Position numbers and translations under genes: made by a program
Notes under the pieces: model-generated
What the model saw: the letters and a program-made list of their open reading frames with translations, nothing else
The model's database searches: none
What the model was told of the DNA's origin: nothing
Origin: Candidatus Lutacidiplasma silvani
GTDB taxonomy: Archaea > Thermoplasmatota > Thermoplasmata > Lutacidiplasmatales > UBA184
Reading direction: 5' to 3'
Assembly: GCA_022750295.1 (NCBI GenBank)
Contig: JAKIVZ010000020.1
Span: forward strand, 1 to 34,241
DNA: 34,241 nucleotides
Shown: in pieces, positions 32,032 to 34,241 of the stretch
Position numbering within the stretch: position 1 is the first letter of the stretch
Layout: each line of letters starts with the position of its first letter

Positions 32032-32668
32032 CTGGGGACGCACCGAGTACGCCGAAGCCCTCACCCGGATGCGCGAGGTCCGGGGGGCCCGCCGACGGGG
32101 GGAGATCGCCGACACCCTGCTCCTCACCGAGCATTCCCCGGTGATCACCGTCGGAGTCGGCGGGGCCGACCCCGCTTCGCTTCCGACGGGGATCCCCGTC
32201 GTGCACGTCGAACGGGGCGGGATGGCGACCTACCATGGCCCGGGCCAACTCGTCGGCTACGCGGTCGTCGACCTCGCCGCCCGGGGGAACGACGTCCGAC
32301 GGTTCGTCCACGACCTCGAGGAGGTCGTCGCGCGGGCGCTCGAGACGGTCGGAGTCCCAGCGGCGCGCGTCCCAGGGAAGCGGGGGGTCTGGGTCGAGGG
32401 GCGACGGAAGATCGCCTCCGTGGGGGTCGCGGTCGAGGAGTGGGTCACGTTTCACGGGTTCGCGCTGAACGTCGACGTCGACCTCGCCGAATTCGCCCGG
32501 TTCGACCCGTGCGGGCTTCCCGGCTCGGTGATGACCTCGGTCGCCCGCGAACTCCGTCGGCCCGCATCGGTGGACGAGCTCCGGGCCCCGGTCGTCGCGG
32601 CCTGGGTCTCGGTCTTCGGGACGCCGTACGCCCGGGCGGCTCCGGTGGCGACCCCGCTCGCGACATGA
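32012..32668 (+). CDS. lipB: Octanoyltransferase LipB
   Basis: LipB transfers an octanoyl group, normally from acyl carrier protein, to the lipoyl domain Lys; lipoyl synthase then adds sulfur. The 218-residue protein has the family signatures RGGMATYHGPGQLVGYAVVD, GVWVEGRRKIASVGVAV with the catalytic Lys133, FHGFALNVDVDL, and the catalytic Cys167 in FDPCGLPG. Its target is very probably the E2 encoded two genes upstream. The ATG lies 20 nt inside lpdA, a tight coupling that supports this job. No lipoyl synthase (LipA) gene is in the window. LipB in an archaeon raises the question of the acyl donor, because archaea generally lack a bacterial-type fatty acid synthase. Confidence 0.93.
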   Translation: MPLATRDWGRTEYAEALTRMREVRGARRRGEIADTLLLTEHSPVITVGVGGADPASLPTGIPVVHVERGGMATYHGPGQLVGYAVVDLAARGNDVRRFVHDLEEVVARALETVGVPAARVPGKRGVWVEGRRKIASVGVAVEEWVTFHGFALNVDVDLAEFARFDPCGLPGSVMTSVARELRRPASVDELRAPVVAAWVSVFGTPYARAAPVATPLAT

Positions 32669-33600
32669 CCGGGTCCGAGCGGTCTCGAACGGTGCTCCTG
32701 GTCGGCGGGGGTGGCGGGCTTCTGGGCCGGGCCCTGCTCGAGGAGTTTTCCCCGACCTGGACGATCCGATCCGTCCACCGATCTCCCGTGGCGCGGGAGT
32801 CGACGCTCGGGGTCCGATGGATCGCCGCCGACCTCGCCGGGATCCGGGATTGGGGGCCGCACCTCGACGGGGTGGACGCGGTCGTGAACGTCGCGTGGTA
32901 CCGGTGGGGATCCGACCCACGGTTTCGCCTCCTGTTCGAGGGGCTGCACCGGCTCCTCGAAGCCTCCCGCGCAGCGAGGGTTCCGTTCGTCCAGGTTAGC
33001 GTCCCGCCGGCGCCAGCCCAGCTCGAAACCGGGATCCCGTATCTGACCTACAAGCGCCGGTTCGACGGCGCGGTTCGGGCGAGCGGACTCCCCTACGCCA
33101 TCGTCCGACCCACGCTGATGTTCGGGCCGGGGGACGTCCTCCTCGGCGTGATGCTCCGAACGATCCAACGGTACCCGTTCTTTCCGATGTTCGGCGACGG
33201 CGAGTACCGGATCAGCCCGGTCGCGGCGTCGGACGTCGCCCGCCTGGTCGTCGACCTGGCCGCCGCGCCCCCGAGCGCGACCCTGGACGTGGGAGGCCTG
33301 GCGTCGTACCGGTACCGCGACGTGACCGACCGGTTGTTCGAGCTGGTGGGAAAGCGACCCCGGTACTGGCACCTCTCTCCGTCGGGCGGGGTCCGCCTCG
33401 CGCGGCTCCTGCAGTCCCTCGGTTCCACGAGGCTCTACGCCTACGAAGTGGAGTGGCTCCTCTCCGATACGCTCGCCCTGCCGCCGTCCGACCGGATGAG
33501 GGGGCCGATGCGGCCGGTGGAGCCGTACCTGCGGGAGGAGGCCGAGCGTCTCCTGGGTCGTCCGGTCCCCGAACTCGGACCCCTCGCCGTTCGAGCCTAG
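32665..33600 (+). CDS. Atypical extended SDR, NAD(P)-binding sugar-epimerase-like protein
   Basis: The 311-residue protein has an N-terminal Rossmann fold with LLVGGGGGLLGRALLEEF, DAVVNVAW, and a possible VRPTLMFGPGD motif as in NDUFA9/epimerase-like SDRs. The canonical Y-x-x-x-K may be the YLTYKRRFDG stretch, where Tyr and Lys are closer together than usual; catalysis is therefore uncertain. The C-terminal half (from about residue 170) resembles the substrate-binding part of atypical extended SDRs that act on isoprenoid or lipid substrates or serve as assembly factors. It overlaps lipB by ATGA and ends the operon. The link to the dehydrogenase complex is by position only. Confidence 0.8.
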   Translation: MTGSERSRTVLLVGGGGGLLGRALLEEFSPTWTIRSVHRSPVARESTLGVRWIAADLAGIRDWGPHLDGVDAVVNVAWYRWGSDPRFRLLFEGLHRLLEASRAARVPFVQVSVPPAPAQLETGIPYLTYKRRFDGAVRASGLPYAIVRPTLMFGPGDVLLGVMLRTIQRYPFFPMFGDGEYRISPVAASDVARLVVDLAAAPPSATLDVGGLASYRYRDVTDRLFELVGKRPRYWHLSPSGGVRLARLLQSLGSTRLYAYEVEWLLSDTLALPPSDRMRGPMRPVEPYLREEAERLLGRPVPELGPLAVRA

Positions 33601-33601
33601 G

Positions 33602-33608
33602 TTTAAGG
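33602..33608 (+). promoter_or_regulatory. TATA element of the endonuclease-like gene at the right edge
   Basis: TTTAAGG begins 2 nt after the stop of the SDR gene and is centred 29 nt from the ATG at 33634. It predicts a nearly leaderless transcript, separate from the dehydrogenase operon. Confidence 0.55.
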
Positions 33609-33633
33609 CTCGGTCCCGACCATCAAACCGGCG

Positions 33634-34241
33634 ATGGAAGCCGTCGACCTCACGCGCCGGATGAACGAGTTCTCCCAAGTCGCGAGCGAAGTCCTTCGAG
33701 ACGTCCAGGACATCACCGACCAGCAGATCAAGCACTGGATCGTCAATCCGTTCCTCATCACCCTCGGGTGGGACCCGCACGACAAGAAGCAGGTCTTCCT
33801 CGATTTCCCCGTCAAGTCCGATGGGGGCCACGCCGACTACGCGCTCCTCGACCCGACCGGCCGGGCCCGCCTGATCCTCGAGGTCAGCGGTGGGAAGGAG
33901 ACCGTCGGCAAGGCGGAGGAAGCCGGCCGGAAAGCGAAGACGCTCGGGGCTCCGCTCGCGCTCATCACGAACGGCCAGGAATTCTCGCTGTGGTACATCG
34001 GGCCGGACGAGCCGGCGACCCCGCTGTTCGTCCTCCCGCTGAAGGAGCTCGCCGAGAACGCGGAGGCACTCCTCGGCCTGACGGTCGAGTACCGCCTGAG
34101 CGAGACCGGGATCAATCAGCTCCGCAAGAGCGCGATTCGCCTCGCCGTCCTCCAGATGCTCGAGGAGAACTCGGAGAAGACGTTCGACGCGATGGTCAAC
34201 TGGGTCCAGTCCCAGGTCGCGCCGGGCGCGCTCGACGAGAC
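33634..34241 (+). CDS. Type I restriction HsdR N-terminal-like protein (partial, runs off the right edge)
   Basis: The frame is open from the ATG to the window end (202 codons, no stop). The N-terminus is helical (MEAVDLTRRMNEFSQVASEV). A region with ITDQQIKHWIVNPFLITLGW and then HADYALLDPTGRARLILEVS follows, the layout of HsdR_N/type I restriction-like PD-(D/E)XK nuclease domains. The expected Lys of E-x-K reads E-V-S here, with GGKE directly after, so the active site may be altered or shifted. The following text LALITNGQEFSLWYI is typical of the family. After that comes a helical part of unknown role. It could be a restriction or defence protein, or one of the many stand-alone archaeal proteins with this domain. 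The rest of the gene is needed to decide. Confidence 0.7.
   Translation, partial: MEAVDLTRRMNEFSQVASEVLRDVQDITDQQIKHWIVNPFLITLGWDPHDKKQVFLDFPVKSDGGHADYALLDPTGRARLILEVSGGKETVGKAEEAGRKAKTLGAPLALITNGQEFSLWYIGPDEPATPLFVLPLKELAENAEALLGLTVEYRLSETGINQLRKSAIRLAVLQMLEENSEKTFDAMVNWVQSQVAPGALDE

Noticed and set aside
29359-32148. Minus-strand open frame of about 930 codons opposite the E1alpha2, lpdA and lipB genes
   Set aside because: No recognisable motif; the sense strand carries intact, well-known enzymes.
1-34241. CRISPR array or rRNA genes
   Set aside because: No regularly spaced direct repeats and no rRNA-like conserved stretches were found by reading the window.

Overview
The window looks like a GC-rich archaeal chromosome segment, most likely from a Thermoplasmatota-type lineage (tentative). 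The archaeal evidence is a two-repeat TATA-binding protein gene, archaeal TATA boxes about 26 nt upstream of several first-gene start codons (leaderless mRNAs), large secreted beta-propeller surface proteins rich in N-glycosylation sequons, and an archaeal-style tyrosine-recombinase remnant beside a tRNA-Ile(GAU) gene. Inside operons, genes are joined by 4-nt ATGA/GTGA overlaps or carry Shine-Dalgarno sequences.

Layout. 134-5823 (minus): two large secreted proteins, a YVTN propeller with four Cys-paired Ig-like repeats and a C-terminal membrane anchor, and a PQQ-type propeller with two PKD domains. 5854-11015: a decayed accessory island. It holds an IS21-family element whose istA and istB both carry disabling changes, an IS701-family element with an intact-looking transposase, pieces of an older coding sequence split by both insertions, and a fused remnant of a conjugation-type ATPase and a tyrosine recombinase next to tRNA-Ile. 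11425-13422: TBP (minus), divergent from a zinc-free quinone-oxidoreductase-like dehydrogenase.

13500-22735: a near-complete pentose phosphate gene set: transketolase, transaldolase/glucose-6-phosphate isomerase fusion, HAD phosphatase, short-type 6-phosphogluconate dehydrogenase, bacterial-type glucose-6-phosphate dehydrogenase and 6-phosphogluconolactonase, with a convergent polyphosphate-glucokinase-like ROK kinase. Together they would phosphorylate glucose, oxidise it to ribulose-5-phosphate with reduced-cofactor production, and recycle carbon to glucose-6-phosphate. Only ribulose-5-phosphate epimerase and ribose-5-phosphate isomerase are missing. Most archaea lack this route, so this is the most notable system in the window.

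22809-25418 (minus): a three-gene ABC-2 exporter. 25542-26084: a zinc-ribbon membrane protein. 26146-33600: a 2-oxoacid dehydrogenase operon (E1alpha, E1beta, E2, a second E1alpha, E3) followed by octanoyltransferase LipB and an atypical SDR protein. A separately promoted gene with a restriction-endonuclease-like N-terminal domain runs off the right edge.
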